Origin: Ampullaceana balthica
Lineage: Eukaryota; Mollusca; Gastropoda; Lymnaeidae
Length of the DNA: 64,000 bases
NCBI GenBank assembly: GCA_944989445.1
Contig: CALYLW010000179.1
Coordinates: 131,501 to 195,500, forward strand
Reading direction: 5' to 3'
The translations under genes and the position numbers were made by a program. The notes below the pieces were generated by a model that was given only the letters and a program-made list of their open reading frames with translations, searched no databases and was not told where the DNA came from. Position 1 is the first letter of the stretch. Each line of letters starts with the position of its first letter. Below, one piece after another: positions 1 through 11,200 of this stretch.

Positions 1-209
1 TTTATATAGCTCATATAAGAAAAAATTCTCATTATGGGCCCCCGGCGCCCCATGAGTGTTAAATTTTGAAAAAAAAGTAGCCTATTTCCATCCCTGGAGC
101 GTACTCAAAAGTCTCCAAAAGTTTCATGGCGATCGGATGAATGGTTTAGTCAGCTATAACAGACATGCATACATACATACATACATACTTTGATTTTTAT
201 ATATATAGA
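1..209 (-). mobile_element. Helitron-like element, 5' end (cut by window start)
   Basis: Read on the minus strand this begins TCTATATATATAAAAATC, then an ATGT microsatellite, then the same 'gctgactaaaccattcatcc' start seen in the elements at 6814 and 25153. The GGGCCCCCGG module typical of those elements follows. Only the 5' end lies inside the window. The flank at 210-350 has an uninterrupted inverted paralogue at 61381-61545, which marks the 5' junction. Assignment to Helitron rests on terminal structure only; no protein is present. Confidence 0.7.
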
Positions 210-352
210 CAAGTGGGAATGAAATAGTAAATTTAGTTATTATGGTCGTCAAGATTCATTATTTAATAAATCACATCTTTTATATAGTAAGGTACTGTGA
301 AAGGGCACTGCATTAAGTGAAAACAACTCATGCTGTAAAATGGTAAAAATTA
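210..352. repeat. Dispersed repeat, inverted copy of 61381-61545
   Basis: The sequence from 'aagtgggaatgaaatag' to 'ttaaataattgtgtctg' matches the reverse complement of 61381-61545 with scattered changes. The copy at 61.5 kb continues past the point where the Helitron-like element interrupts this one. No coding potential seen. Confidence 0.75.
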
Positions 353-526
353 AATAATTGTGTCTGTTGTTTTTTTCCCTCTCTTTTTTTTCTTAAATAT
401 ATTTAATTATATTTCAGTTTTTTCCTTAAAATGGAATATCTCTGTTTTCCATAAGATTTTAACTAATAGATGCATCTGAAATATAACTTGGCAAATAAAA
501 ATTGTAATAACCAGCAACTAATACTG

Positions 527-811
527 GACGCGGTGGTCGAGTGGGACGCGGTGGTCGAGTGGCAGCGCGCTCGACTGGCGTACCGAATGTCACGGGTTCG
601 AATCAATGTGACGGCAAGGATTTGTTCCCCAGGGCCTAGGGCGTCCCCACTCAGCACCGAAGGGGTACCTAACACTAGTTAGGCGGCTGGGTAATGCCAC
701 AAAGCCGTGGCCTGTGAACGCTGCTTCACTTGCCAACAGATAATCTGTCATGGTCTGTGGTCTGTGGATGCAACTATCTTCTGCATAGAAGGAGCCTCTG
801 TATAGATTAGT
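527..811 (+). mobile_element. tRNA-derived SINE, copy 1
   Basis: The head has a tRNA-like A box region (gcggtggtcgagtggcag) and B box (gggttcgaatc), as in Ser/Leu-type tRNAs. A body follows ('taggcggctgggtaatgc', 'gccgtggcctgtgaacgctg'), and a 3' tail containing the hairpin CTTCTgcatAGAAG and ending 'tgtatagatta'. The first 18 bases (gacgcggtggtcgagtgg) are tandemly duplicated at the 5' end. Other copies lie at 13842 and, truncated, at 33858. A small internal duplication (ggtctgtggtctgtgg) is also present. It is transcribed by RNA polymerase III when active, going by tRNA-headed SINEs in general. Confidence 0.85.
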
Positions 812-1000
812 GCGGGTATATTTCTAGTATCTTATATATATGGAAAAAATTCATGTTTGTATGTGTACCAAATTTCACGATATTTGGTTGTCTGGATCTT
901 GAGTTATTATGGAACAGACAGACAGACAACAAATGGGTCTTATATGTATATCAATAGAGATAAAGAAAAAATGCCAGTTTAAGCCAGGCCGCAGTGAGTT
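812..1000. repeat. Dispersed repeat with 'ggttgtctggatcttgag' core
   Basis: The block around 875-945 (tttggttgtctggatcttga, then a CAGA microsatellite) recurs at 59575-59660 and twice in 60240-60400. The following 'caggccgcagtgagtttcatgac' recurs at 63131-63153. The arrangement links the two ends of the window as related repeat clusters. No gene. Confidence 0.65.
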
Positions 1001-1167
1001 TCATGACAAGAAGTTATATTGTTCATTCTACGTCACCAATGTTGCGCCCAGGTAAAATTTATTAAAAATTATAATTTGGCGCCCCCGACCATTTCCGTTT
1101 TATCACTGCCTGACATTGTTACGACTTTGGCCGGAAAACAGTACAGTGCTATAATAGTCATTTCATT

Positions 1168-1325
1168 GTTACAATCTTCCCTATTTCTATGTTACAACCT
1201 TCCCTATTTCTATAGTACAACCTGCCCTATCTCTTTGTTACAACATGCCCTAATTCTATGTCACAGCCTGTCCTGTTTCTATGTTAGAACTTGCCCCATT
1301 TCTGTAGTTACAACCCGCTCTACAC
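1168..1325. repeat. 23-bp degenerate minisatellite, about 7 units
   Basis: Units of the type 'gttacaaccttccctatttc' plus three bases repeat with substitutions. The open frame across it is a by-product of the period and composition. Confidence 0.75.
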
Positions 1326-1384
1326 TATACAACTGATTGTTGTGTCTTTATTTGGTAACAGGTATCGGGGGTGGCGTGGCTTGC

Positions 1385-1757
1385 ATTGTGGTAACTGTCG
1401 TCCTTATTGTCGTAATTGTGGTAACTGTCGTCCTTATTGTCGTCATTGTTATCACTGTCGTCCTTATTGTCGTCATTGTGATCGCTGGCGTCCTTATTGT
1501 CGTCATTGTGGTCACTGTCGTCCTTATTGTCGTCATTGTGATCACTGTCGTCCTTATTGTCGTCATTGTGATCACTGTCGGCCTTATTGTCGTCATTGTG
1601 ATCACTGTCGTCCTTATTGTCGTCATTGTGGTCACTTTCGTACTTATTGTCGTCATTGTGGTCACTGTCGTCCCTATTGTCGTCATTGTGATCACTGTCG
1701 TCCTTATTGTCGTCATTGTGGTCACTGTCGTCCTTATTGTCGTCATTGTGGTCATCA
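1385..1757. repeat. 30-bp minisatellite, about 12.5 units
   Basis: The unit is tcgtccttattgtcgtcatt plus a variable tgtgrtcactg. Because 30 is a multiple of 3 and the unit has no stop in several frames, long frames of His/Cys/Arg or Val/Ile repeats appear on both strands. There is no start context, splice site or non-repeat coding sequence to support a protein. The array abuts the left edge of the duplicated segment that begins at about 1762. Confidence 0.9.
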
Positions 1758-2196
1758 TGATCAGATGCCAGGTTGGAGGCTTGCTTCACACTCAAGTTGC
1801 CAGGAGCCAAGAATTCGATATCATCGCCATCGCGACACAAGAATTTTTACAACATATTTTTCAAAAGATTTTCAGGACAAATAATAAAGGCCTACACATG
1901 CAGGCAGTACTATGTGATTTGACGAAATCGCCATATCATTGTAATTGTTGGTTCCATACATAGTTACCCTTATCTTATCAGATGCTCCTTATTAGAGTTT
2001 TAAATGTTGATAACGTATTGTTTTTATCCTTCTTAGTTCCCTTAGGTCCAAACTACGAATCGGCCAATAAAACAGCTAACTGCCTAGTAATCTAAAATAC
2101 GCTTTTTTAGTCATATTCTTTCAATGAATTATGATTTTTAAATCAATTCTTGCTGAGTCTTATTTTAACTACTTTTACTATACTATAATAAACAAG

Positions 2197-2440
2197 CGGC
2201 TGGATAGCGAAGTCAATAGTGCTCTTGCCTCATAAGCTGGGGGCGTACGTTCCAGCCCTAAATAAAAATGATGAATGACTAACGCTAAGGAAGTCCTCTC
2301 CTACACTGGAAGAGAGATGGACCTCAGATGATTGGTCAACCAAGCGTCTAATGGACATTGTAGGACCCTCTACGACAATCGATTATGGTACTTATAAGAT
2401 ATACTATTCTGGGTAGTAGTATACTCAGTAGTCATTAAAT
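2197..2440 (+). mobile_element. Candidate SINE ('cggctggatagcgaagtc' family), copy 1
   Basis: It begins 'cggctggatagcgaagtc' and passes through 'gttccagccct', which resembles a degenerate tRNA A and B box pair. Related copies sit at 11880 and 9716, with a 5'-truncated one at about 60434. The copy at 9716 has an apparent empty site in the paralogous unit near 18030, which supports real mobility. The 3' end is not clearly defined, so the end coordinate is approximate. Confidence 0.5.
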
Positions 2441-3192
2441 TTATTGTTTAAGACGTAATCTAGGGATCGAAAGCAAGTGGCATGCCACTTGTATCACACA
2501 GTACTGGGTAGAGTTATTGGTGTAGCGATTGGATTTTAAAAAATATATATCCAACATATGCAAACTTATTTATTAGTTTATTTTTTTACAACTTAATTAC
2601 TTAATATGATATTTTCTAGACAGCGACTTAAAAATATTAATTAAAAACATAACGTTTATTGCACTAATAAGTCATAAAAATTTAGCTAATACAAATTAAT
2701 TATGTCTTGTATCACAAACTTAAAAAATTATATTTAAATGTGGTTTATTTTTAACTGATGAATTACTTCCCTTTATAACACATATGTCTCTAATATGATT
2801 GTAATGTAATGCTCTAAGGCGGGATAACTCCCAGAAAAAGACCAAAAAAAAGTGATTTAAAACATGTTCATTTTCAAATAGAAAATACTGCCTTTATGGG
2901 GAGGAGGTAAGCTTTGTGGCGTTATATTAGAGTGGGGGGTCTAAGTTTTTGTGACAAGGTGTAACGCAAAGGGGTTTTTACGGAGTGGTTGAAAGGCTGT
3001 CCGGCCCTACTAAAACGATCCAGATTTCGCAGTTTCTTTCCGTAAACAAACGTTATAGTGACTTTCCTAGCAGACACATTGCACTTCGAATACTTTTAAC
3101 TTTTCCTGTCTCAGTGGCTTTCGGACAAAGAGGCTTTTCGAAATAAAAACAAAACTTATTGAAACCTAAATGCGGTCAACAATGAATCAAGA

Positions 3193-3363
3193 CAGTGTCG
3201 TAGCTAGGAATTAATAGGGGTTTTTGGGGCCCGGGGGAGGGGTTTAACCTCTTTAGGGGCCCCACATACACGGCGGTATCGTGATATATAATGTAAAAAT
3301 TTCGGACACTAATTTGGGGCCTTTCAAATTGTGTCCCCCCCCCCTCCCATAGCTACGCAACTA
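3193..3363. mobile_element. hAT-type MITE with 8-bp target duplication (A1 copy)
   Basis: Termini are CAGTGTCGTAGCTAGG and, inverted, TAGTTGCGTAGCTATGG. It is flanked by aatcaaga (3185-3192) and atgcaaga (3364-3371), an 8-bp duplication with two mismatches. The same insertion is present in copy A2 at 13474 and begins in A3 at about 61247, so it predates the segmental duplications. Confidence 0.75.
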
Positions 3364-3488
3364 ATGCAAGATCAGTAACTTAGCTATTATGTCAACTGAT
3401 AATTTTTTTGCTAAGGATATTGCCAATAATGAACTTATTTTAGATTTTGCAGCGGCCCAAGCTCGCAAAGTTTGCTTGAAGTTGTAAG

Positions 3489-3812
3489 AACAAGGTAGAA
3501 GTAGAAAATACATGCAAACCAACGCTAGTGTATATAGTTTATAATGTTAGTTACATACATGTATATATAAACAAGGTAGAAGTAGAAAATACAAGCAAAC
3601 CAACGCTATTGTATATAATTTATAATGTTAGTTACATACATGTATATATAAACAAGGTAGAAGTAGAAAATACAAGCAAACCAACGCTAGTGTATATAGT
3701 TTATAATGTTAGTTACATACATGTATATATAAACAAGGTAGAAGTAGAAAATACAAGCAAACCAACGCTATTGTATATAATTTATAATGTTAGTTACATA
3801 CATGTATATATA
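3489..3812. repeat. 81-bp tandem repeat, four units in an alternating A-B-A-B pattern
   Basis: Units start at 3489, 3570, 3651 and 3732. Units 1 and 3 carry 'gctagtgtatatag', units 2 and 4 'gctattgtatataa', so the true period is a 162-bp dimer copied twice. Copy A2 has a single unit, interrupted by a SINE at 13842. The open frame with 27-residue repeats comes from 81 being a multiple of 3. Confidence 0.9.
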
Positions 3813-3984
3813 AACTGTCAATAAGCATACCAAACAAAATATTTTAATTACAGTATTAACATCCTTTTTTGAGTTTTAGGATCTTCAATTAAATGAACAA
3901 AACTGTAATTATTGATGTGTCAGTGCTGTTATAGACTAAAATTTTGAGTACTTTATTTTCCCCCGTTCTTTTAATATATGTAGA

Positions 3985-4455
3985 ATTGCAATTTTTTGGC
4001 ATGGGTGTCACTCCTCGTCTGCTGCCTTGTGCCTGGGGCCCCGCTCATAGCTTGCTGTCTTGGGTGCGGGTACCCACGTACTCTAGAGCCGGCCCTGGGG
4101 GGAGTGTTTAAGAAATGTGACGTCACCACAAAACGCGCTACTTTAAATAAAAGTTCCACTTAAATATGTGATTGCTTTCAATTTATATAGTGATATTTCA
4201 ATGGCTTCACACGTGTTACGATATTAGATTGCAGTCTTACACTAAATACATTGATAAATGACAAAAAATGTAATTTCCAACAATCCAATTTTCAATTAGA
4301 TAATTCGGCATTTAGGGGGGATCGGGTGTCAAAGCTTTGTGACGTAATATTGGAAGGGGGGTCAAAATGTTTGTGACGAATTATGACAAGGGGGCGGGGG
4401 GGGGGATAAAAATATGCTGCCAAAATCATGTGACGTCATTTATGGACGATCCCTA
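3985..4455. repeat. GIMAP-upstream repeat block, copy 1 (TIR-element remnant)
   Basis: It is collinear with 15015-15475. It contains 'aagaaatgtgacgtcacc' near 4106 and ends 'gtgacgtcatttatggacga', which is close to the terminal inverted repeat of the element at 34218-35391. The left end is replaced by 'gagccggccctgggg' sequence. It looks like a truncated copy of that family fixed upstream of two GIMAP copies. Confidence 0.6.
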
Positions 4456-4642
4456 ATGTCTGTTACTCGTTATTAACACGTAAATTGATCTCTGAAACCT
4501 CTACTAATTACTATAAAGCAACGACAACTTTTGCTATTTCCTACAGTTACAAAAATTATCATGTAAATATGTAAATACTTGATTTCTGATTTTTAAATAT
4601 AGGTTGAACTGAATACTTGACGTGTTGGACTTACATTTGAAA

Positions 4643-6359
4643 ATGTTAGCCTCTGATTCTAAATTAAATTTACTTCTAATTGGTAAAGCCGCAAATGGTA
4701 AAAGATCTTCAGGGAATGCCATTGTGATAGAAACAATTTTTTAAGGTTTCGGAGACACGACATCTGTTATAAGAGGAGCTAAAATGAATACTCGTAATCG
4801 TTGGAAAATGGATCTGACTGTAATCGATACCCCCGGACTGATGGATACATGGATGGATGAGTTTGAAGGTTGTTATTTTGCTAGGAATATCATGGAAAAT
4901 GCTCTGATATTTTGTAAAGAAGGTTTTCGTGCATCACAGATTGTGCTAAATTTGGCAAACAGATACAGTGCAGAAGAACAAAATGTTATTAAAATGTTGA
5001 AGGAAATATTTGGCCCATGCTTTTTTCAATTTGTCGGGCTGGTATTTACGCACGGTGATAATTTTGATCAGAAAGAAAACATTAAAGATGCAAAAGATAG
5101 TCAAACCAAGTTCTTGGAATCGTGTAACAGAGTAGGCGGTGATTTGAAATCTCTGCTTCAGGCATGCAAGTACAGAGCAGTTTTATTCCATAACAATCCA
5201 GATTACACTGGAAACAGGGACATTGAGGGGCTTGCACTAATAAAACACGCTGTAAGATTTAAAAAACAATGTACACAATGTCATATTTTGACGCTGCACG
5301 CAAGAGCAGAGAACATTTAATTTTGACATTTTGTTTAGATCTGTTGAAAACAAAAGTATGCCAAGAATTGGAGTCACTTAAACGTGAATTCATATTATTA
5401 ACCAAACAAGAAATAAAAACAACCCGTAAAAAACCAAGTTTTTGACTATAAATCCTTTACGTATGAGACGTAACTAAAAGAATGTTCATTATAACACGCA
5501 GCGCAAGACGCTCCAAAAATACAAAATTGCAGTTGTGTCGTAAAACATGTTTAATATAATGCGTACCGATCAGGAATATGTTTATAAAAAGAGCTGTCTA
5601 TAAAATACGCACCTTATTGCGCGACAGAAAGGTTGTTCAATATAATACGCACCGCAACGCTCTATCTCAAAAAATAGCATGATACATAGGAATAAATAAA
5701 ATAATCTAAAAAATCAATAATTTAATTACGGTACATGCGATCGATCTGAAATTTTGATACATTGTTTTTATCATCGGTACGAAACTGCCTGCAAAATTTC
5801 AGCTCGCTATCTTGCGAGCAAGTGGGTTAAAAATCGATCAAAAGTTTTGGCGACAAGCAAGCAAGGTCGGCCGCAGACACCACGAGTTAATATAAAGGAT
5901 TTAAAAACACTTTTGTCAGTGGCAAATGAACTTCTAGCAGACATAAACATCAAAGGGAATAAGAACCTTTCATCATTCCGCGAAGCAATCTGTGACGTCG
6001 AAAAAAAACTTTAAAGATACTGATACAAACAAAGCCAAGCATGAGCTACTGACACAAGTGGACAACAAAATGAAATGCCCAACCATTGACAAGTTGCAAC
6101 AGTTCACCAGCGACATTAATATACTTTTGAATCCCGAGAGAAGCAAGTTAAATCTAAAGAGAAAAATACGGGAACTGTTACAATATATTCAGGTTGAGGC
6201 ACATGGAACAAAGCTGTTGGATGATGAGAGAAAAATGGTTGAATTGTTTGAATCTGATGTTGTAGATTATGACAAAAGTAGATCTGAGTGGAAATCAAAA
6301 ACACTCGAATTTTTTTGGGCAGAATCTTCATCTTCAAAGAATCGCTTGACGGCTTTGTA
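4643..6359 (+). pseudogene. AIG1/GIMAP-like GTPase pseudogene 1
   Basis: Intact members of this family bind and hydrolyse GTP and often scaffold at membranes. The copy starts at ATG 4643 (MLASDSKLNLLLIG). Conserved parts: a P-loop that reads GKAANGKRSS, where paralogues have GKS, so the Mg-coordinating Ser is Arg; the G3 motif DTPGL; the conserved box 'NRYSAEEQNVIKMLKEIFG'; and the G4-like THGD. Lesions: CAA to TAA in the codon after ETIF (about 4742), a frameshift near 5255 after KHAVRFK, an approx. 490-bp repeat inserted at 5414-5902, and a one-base gain in an A run near 6001. The C-terminal part (5905-6357) matches the helical tail of copy 3. An intact product is not possible. Confidence 0.88.
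5414..5902 (+). mobile_element. Approx. 490-bp 'CGCACCG' element inserted in GIMAP pseudogene 1
   Basis: It begins 'taaaaacaacccgtaaaa' and ends 'gttaatataaaggattt'. It splits sequence that is continuous in the two other GIMAP copies (near 16760 and 32225), so the junction is well defined to within a few A residues. The body repeats the motif aataYRCGCACC about every 50 bp and ends with a GCAA microsatellite. Other copies are at 29797, 30299 and 58381. No coding frame and no terminal inverted repeat obvious; class unknown. Confidence 0.8.
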
Positions 6360-6506
6360 GGTACGGTATTTCATTTACTGAGGTAAACTTTGGTATTCTC
6401 ATGAATATAGACGGTATTTGATCATTCTTATAATTTTCATTAATTAAATATTTTTAAAAAATATTGACAATTGATTCATATTTTATAGTTAAGAAATCAT
6501 GTATTA

Positions 6507-6791
6507 CAATGCTTCTCAAATTTTTTAGTATGGCGGACCGGCAGGAATTTTTTCCATTCCACTATTTTCCCTGTACTTACATGGTAGCGAAATGTATTTT
6601 GTTTCCTTTTTATTTGTTCATTTATTAGCTTATTATAAAAAATAATAAATTCTATAGGGTTAGTATTATTGGTAGCAAATGGAAGATTATAATTATATTT
6701 TTCTGTCCTTTCTTGATAACTTCCACGGACCGGGCGGCGGATGGCCCAATGACCGGCATCGGTCAGCGGAACACCACTTTAAGAAGCACTG
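6507..6791. mobile_element. hAT-type MITE, 285 bp
   Basis: Inverted termini CAATGCTTCTCAAA and CAGTGCTTCTTAAA (inverted right end). It is flanked by atgtatta (6499-6506) and atctatta (6792-6799), an 8-bp target duplication with one mismatch, which is the hAT size. It lies just 3' of GIMAP pseudogene 1. No transposase inside. Confidence 0.75.
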
Positions 6792-6813
6792 ATCTATTAG
6801 ACGCCATCTTATA

Positions 6814-6837
6814 TCTATATAAATAAAAATCAAAGTA

Positions 6838-6869
<32 letters not shown>

Positions 6870-8104
6870 CATGTCCTTTATAGCTGACTAAACCATTCAC
6901 CCGATCGTCATGAAACTTTTCGAGACTGTTGAGTATGCTCGCGGGATGATAACTGGCTACTTTTTTCAAAATTTAACACTCATGGGGCGCCGGGGGCCCA
7001 TAATGTCATAATTTGCTTATACGAGCTATATAAAAATTAGTTTAAGCGTTATCTACTGAGTAAATGAATAGATCTTAACCAAACTTTGTATAATAAAACT
7101 TGGTAGCCCATATTATAATACTATAGTGAAATTGACTCCTAATGGCCACTCCTTCGGGGCTGGGGGCCCAAAATACCTTTTTACTTAAACTTTTAAGATT
7201 TTATTCCTCAATTCAATTATTAAAAAACTTGACAAATAATGGTAAATGTATCCACTATTATCCATATTGAAATGAACAGGTTTCTGAACTTCATATCTTG
7301 CCCTGAATAGGCCCCGGGGCCCTTAATTTCTTTTTTGCTTATACGAGCTATATAAATATTAGTTTATGCGTTAGCTACTTAGTAAATAAATAGATCTTCA
7401 CCAAACTGTGTATGGAAAAACTTGTTAGACCATATTAAAATGATTTAGGGCACTGAACTTCTAATGATAATGAAGATATTGATCTTCTGGGCCGGGGGCC
7501 CCAAATGTCTTTATTTCGTATATGTTTAAGATATTTTTCCTATTCAATTTTTTAAGATCTTGAGAAATATATCCACAATAAAACTGAATTAAATGAACAG
7601 GATTTTGAAGTTGACCTCTTGCACCGAATGACCCCTTAATGTTATTTTCCTCCTATATTAGCCATATAAAAAGTAGTTTAAGCGTTAGATAATAAGAAAA
7701 TAACTGGATTTTGACCAAACTTAGTATATAAAAACTTAAGAGCCTATATTACTATAGGGCACTAAACTCCTAATGTCCATTTCCTCGGAGCTGGGGGCCC
7801 CAAATGTCTTTAATAATTGTATTCCTTATTCAATTTTATAAATATTGAGGAATATAGCTTGAGTACAATGGCAATAAAAAAAACGATATTATCACTCATT
7901 TTGGGGCCGGGGCCCTTTATATCGTTCATTCTTTTGTACGCTATTTAATTATTTATTTATTTATCCGTTTGCTATGAAACTTGGAATTTTTTCCACGCTT
8001 CCGCGAAGGTTTCTGCATAATTGTTTTTAAACTTAACACTCATTGGTTTCTTTAAATTTATTCATTTTTAATGAGATCGTTGCAACGCACGACGGGTCTG
8101 CTAG
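6814..8104 (+). mobile_element. Helitron-like non-autonomous element, 1.29 kb
   Basis: The 5' end is TCTATATAAATAAAAATC after an A, followed by a GT microsatellite. The 3' end is CGTTGCAACG (a short palindrome), then cacgacgggtctgCTAG, with T after it. No target duplication. The interior is four or so degenerate modules of about 290 bp, each with a 'gagctatataaa', 'ttagtttaagcgtta' and GGGGGCCC portion. A sister copy with the same ends lies at 25153-26519. The equivalent place in the paralogous unit (after 17165) lacks it. No Rep/helicase frame. Confidence 0.8.
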
Positions 8105-8399
8105 TTTGTTATAAATTTTTCAATATAAAGAATAAATATGTTATAGTTTTTGTTTTTGTTTTTGTTTTTCATTTTGTAGAGATGTTTTTGTTTAATCGCC
8201 TTAAAGGTCATAGGTCAACATTGATCGTCTCCATGAATACTAACTCACAATGTTTAAATCCCCAAAATCCCTGATTTGATTTCTTTCTGTATTAATCTAT
8301 TGATTAAATGGCGACTCTGGTGTTTTGTTGATTTGAAAAATGTATACAATTTTGTGTACTGTGTATATAACTATGTTTAGTACGATTGAGAGTGTAATG

Positions 8400-8478
8400 T
8401 CTTTTCTCGGGTTGTTGGAAATGTTTTTAAAGCGCGTTTAGCCCAGCTCTGGGCTCAGGTGTGCAAAATAAATAAATA
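8400..8478 (+). mobile_element. LINE 3'-tail fragment with hairpin
   Basis: The stretch 'aaagcgcg...tagcccagctctgggctcag' forms a GCCCAG/CTGGGC hairpin, followed by an AAATAAATAAAT-type tail. The arrangement matches the 3' end of the LINE fragment at 56194-56518. No coding part retained. Confidence 0.5.
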
Positions 8479-9237
8479 ATGTAATAAAGAAAGGTACTTT
8501 TTTTTCTTTGTATTTCTTTTTCAATTTTATTGCTTCAGTACTTTTAACAATACTTGAAAATATGTTAATTTGTTACGAAATATGTTAAATATGTTACATT
8601 TTTAATAATAGTTAAAAATTACTTTGTAAAATGTATTCCTTTTTCATAAATGTCTTTTTTAAAAATGTCTTTTATTGTTCATTATTATTTTTTAAAATAT
8701 TATCTTTTAAATTATTTTCTTCCATAATGTTATTGTAAGATATAGTAAGCCTATGTATTTTTAATCAAGGTTGAAAATAAAATTACTGGCCCTGTACAAG
8801 TAAAACGCCTTTTTTTACTAATTGATTCTTGAAAAATTTTATAAAATATTTTATAAAAATTGTTTTATTCATTAACAACATGTATCCATTTAAAAAAAAA
8901 TTAAATTTGTTTTCAAGCTCCATAACTCATGACTCTCTTATCCCCATATATCTTTAAAAAATGTTTTGCTGAAAAAAAAATGTTTAACTTGTCACTACCT
9001 GTAGCATCGTATTTCTTTACCTAACAATGAACGAAATATTGCATTAATGAGTGTGCCTGCTAGTGAAATTTGGTTACCACCAGCCAATGGGATCCTTTTT
9101 CCTCATGTAAATTAGAGGAAATAAACTAGCAGATCGCCATTTGAAACCCTGTTTGACAGGGTCTTATTTCTTTTGAATACACTCTAATTTACATCGGAGT
9201 TTAAACAACAGTCTGATGTGGTCATTTAAAAAAAAAC
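8479..9237. other. AT-rich stretch, no gene seen
   Basis: Very AT-rich with homopolymer runs and no credible exon or repeat boundary. I see nothing functional here. Confidence 0.6.
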
Positions 9238-9715
9238 TGCTATTTTGTTTAATTTGTAGATTTAAAATATCAGTGTTCATCTATTTTCAGAATATAAAAA
9301 AAGAAATCAAATTAATTCTCTGGTGGAAATATATTTGACCTTTTTATGCAGTTTGAACTAGAGAGTTGTTATTTTACTACTCGACAGCAATTCCACTCAA
9401 TTGTAACAAAACTTGATCAAATATTCTAGATTTTAGCTGAATTTAACTATAACTAAATTAAATCACATAATTAATTAAAAAAATTCATAGTAAAAACATG
9501 ACATCATATTTTTAAAAAATCTCTTATGAAACACAGGCCTTTAAATATTATCCAATATAGTTAAAAAATTACATCACCACGTGATGTCCTTTCGGCCTTC
9601 TCTAAACGTCTAAAGGTTTTAGTTATTTCCATGAAGCTAAATGTACATGATGATATTTTATTTCTACCCTTTAAATGCACAAAATAAAAATGGAAGAAAG
9701 GAATTATAATTAACG

Positions 9716-10245
9716 CGGCTGGATAGCGAAGTCAGTAGTGCGCTCACCTCACAAAGCTGAGGGGTGTGGGATAGAGCCCAAGCAAAGCCACAATATAAAT
9801 GATATGCTAAGAAAGTCCTCCGCTGACCCCTGAAAGGGAATTGGGGCATTGTAGCCGAGTGGTGGCTAAGTTAAATTAAAAATAAACTTCAATTCACTGG
9901 GTTAGGATATCAAACAGTTTATTTCTCAATACACTACAAGAATGGGCCATGAACAAGTAAACAAGTCAACAAGTCAGCCCTCTCTCCAAGCGTTACCTCA
10001 ACACTCTCAAACTCACACTCTCCTCTGACACAGACCAGGGGCAGTGTGTTACTGGCCACCGGTGTGTCCTTACTCATCACGTGACTGACCGAGGGCAACA
10101 ACGAGGGCTGGAGTACAACTGTACTGACCCGTGAAGGTCACTAAAGCGGACTGCTGAGGTCAACTCTAGCAGACGGCTACATATAAAAAAGCCCCCAGTA
10201 AGCTCTAATGGAAACATTAGGGATCCCCTACAACCAGCGGTCATG
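9716..10245 (+). mobile_element. Candidate SINE split by a second insertion
   Basis: It begins 'cggctggatagcgaagtcag' and ends 'ggtcatgggacttactt'. The paralogous unit near 18020-18040 reads straight through without it, so this is an insertion relative to unit 2. The middle is interrupted by the 332-bp element at 9850-10181, a nested insertion. Confidence 0.5.
9850..10181 (-). mobile_element. Possible solo LTR (TGTAGCCG...CGGCTACA), 332 bp
   Basis: The element is bounded by the 8-bp inverted repeat TGTAGCCG / CGGCTACA, i.e. TG...CA ends. Read on the minus strand it has an AATAAA signal ('gagaaataaactg') in its later third, as in an LTR R region. The composition is richer in GC than the flanks. 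I could not find a clean target site duplication, so a TIR element is the alternative. Confidence 0.4.
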
Positions 10246-10552
10246 GGACTTACTTACTACTTATCGCTACTAAATTTATTGGGCAAGTCAAGCGGGCATT
10301 TTACATGTTTCTGCTGAATTTTCTTTGATTCCGAGATGTAATTGTGTGATATTTACATTTTTGGAAATCCAAATAAATATGTAAATAGGATATAAAGAGA
10401 CATACGGGTCACAGTTCATGTTAAAATGAGCTACTTGAAGAAATATTTTGAGATACTGATAACTATATTGTAACTAATAGTTAAAGCATTAATTTTATTT
10501 AATTTAATTGAAGTCAGAATAACGGGATGATATTGCTTCTTCTGATTTCTTA

Positions 10553-10674
10553 CTGGTGACGTGCACTGCCATAAGGCTTTGAGCAAAGACCACCCAGTAA
10601 TAGCAGTTAAATTTAATGGTGACGTGCACTGCCATATGACTTTGAGCCAAGAACTGCCAGTAATAGCAGTTAAA
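10553..10674. repeat. Tandem duplication of about 60 bp, two units
   Basis: Both units read 'ggtgacgtgcactgccata' and end 'gtaatagcagttaaat'. The paralogous site at 18330-18395 has one unit only, so the duplication arose in unit 1. Confidence 0.8.
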
Positions 10675-11200
10675 TACAAACTAATTGAACTATGTGCCCA
10701 TCTTTACAGAGCTGTAGTAATTTTTCCTGTGTTCTTCTGTGTTTTACTTTGTTATTGACATGTGTCCACACTTTTACTTATGCACCTTCTATTAATTTTT
10801 CCAAGGCAGAGTAGATAATATGTGATGTCAATTTATTTCAAACACTTTTGTTTAATCATGTGTACTTATAATACATTATCAAAAAGGTATACACATCTAA
10901 TGGTATTTTTTATTGAAATTACAATGAAAGATTTTTTTATATTAAAACAGGTTTCCAAAATTGCATGAGATGCCACTTGAGTGGGAACAAATATAGCAGG
11001 ATAAGCAGAAAAATCCAAGATCATACGTTCAATTATTGTTTTCTCTAAATTTTAACATATACATTTTTTAAAATACTTTTTTTTATATTTCTTCCGATAT
11101 CAAATACGTAATTTATACAATAAGATTGGTGGTTTTTTTTTGGAATTGCAATGAAACATTTTTTTTTAAAAAGGGGATTTATTTGAAATATTATAGAATA

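Larger units (their letters stand above)
1762..3488. repeat. Segmental duplication, left segment, copy A1
   Basis: This stretch is collinear with 11455-13790 (copy A2), and its 2262-3310 part with 60434-61368 (copy A3). Landmarks shared in order: 'cttgcttcacactcaagttg', 'cggctggatagcgaagtcaa', 'gatccagatttcgcag' and the MITE at 3193. Copy A1 lacks the LINE that interrupts A2 at 12609. No genuine open frame seen; it is noncoding repeat-rich DNA upstream of GIMAP pseudogene 1. Confidence 0.85.
9238..11050. repeat. Segmental duplication, right flank, copy 1
   Basis: It matches 17573-18660 in order: 'ttgtttaatttgtagattta', 'gtgatgtcctttcggccttc', 'ggatataaagagacat', 'cattatcaaaaagg'. Part recurs downstream of GIMAP copy 3 (33580-33780). 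It differs by a SINE-like insertion (9716-10245) that itself contains a TG...CA element (9850-10181). A local tandem duplication lies at 10553-10674. Confidence 0.8.

Noticed and set aside
527..600. Functional tRNA gene
   Set aside because: A and B boxes are present but there is no closed acceptor stem or proper anticodon arm, and the body and tail are those of a SINE.
1385..1757. CRISPR-like regular repeat
   Set aside because: Direct tandem units without spacers, no cas genes, and a eukaryotic context.
1291..1963. Long His/Cys/Arg-rich and Val/Ile-rich frames
   Set aside because: They lie on the 30-bp minisatellite, are open in several frames on both strands, and lack splice or start support.
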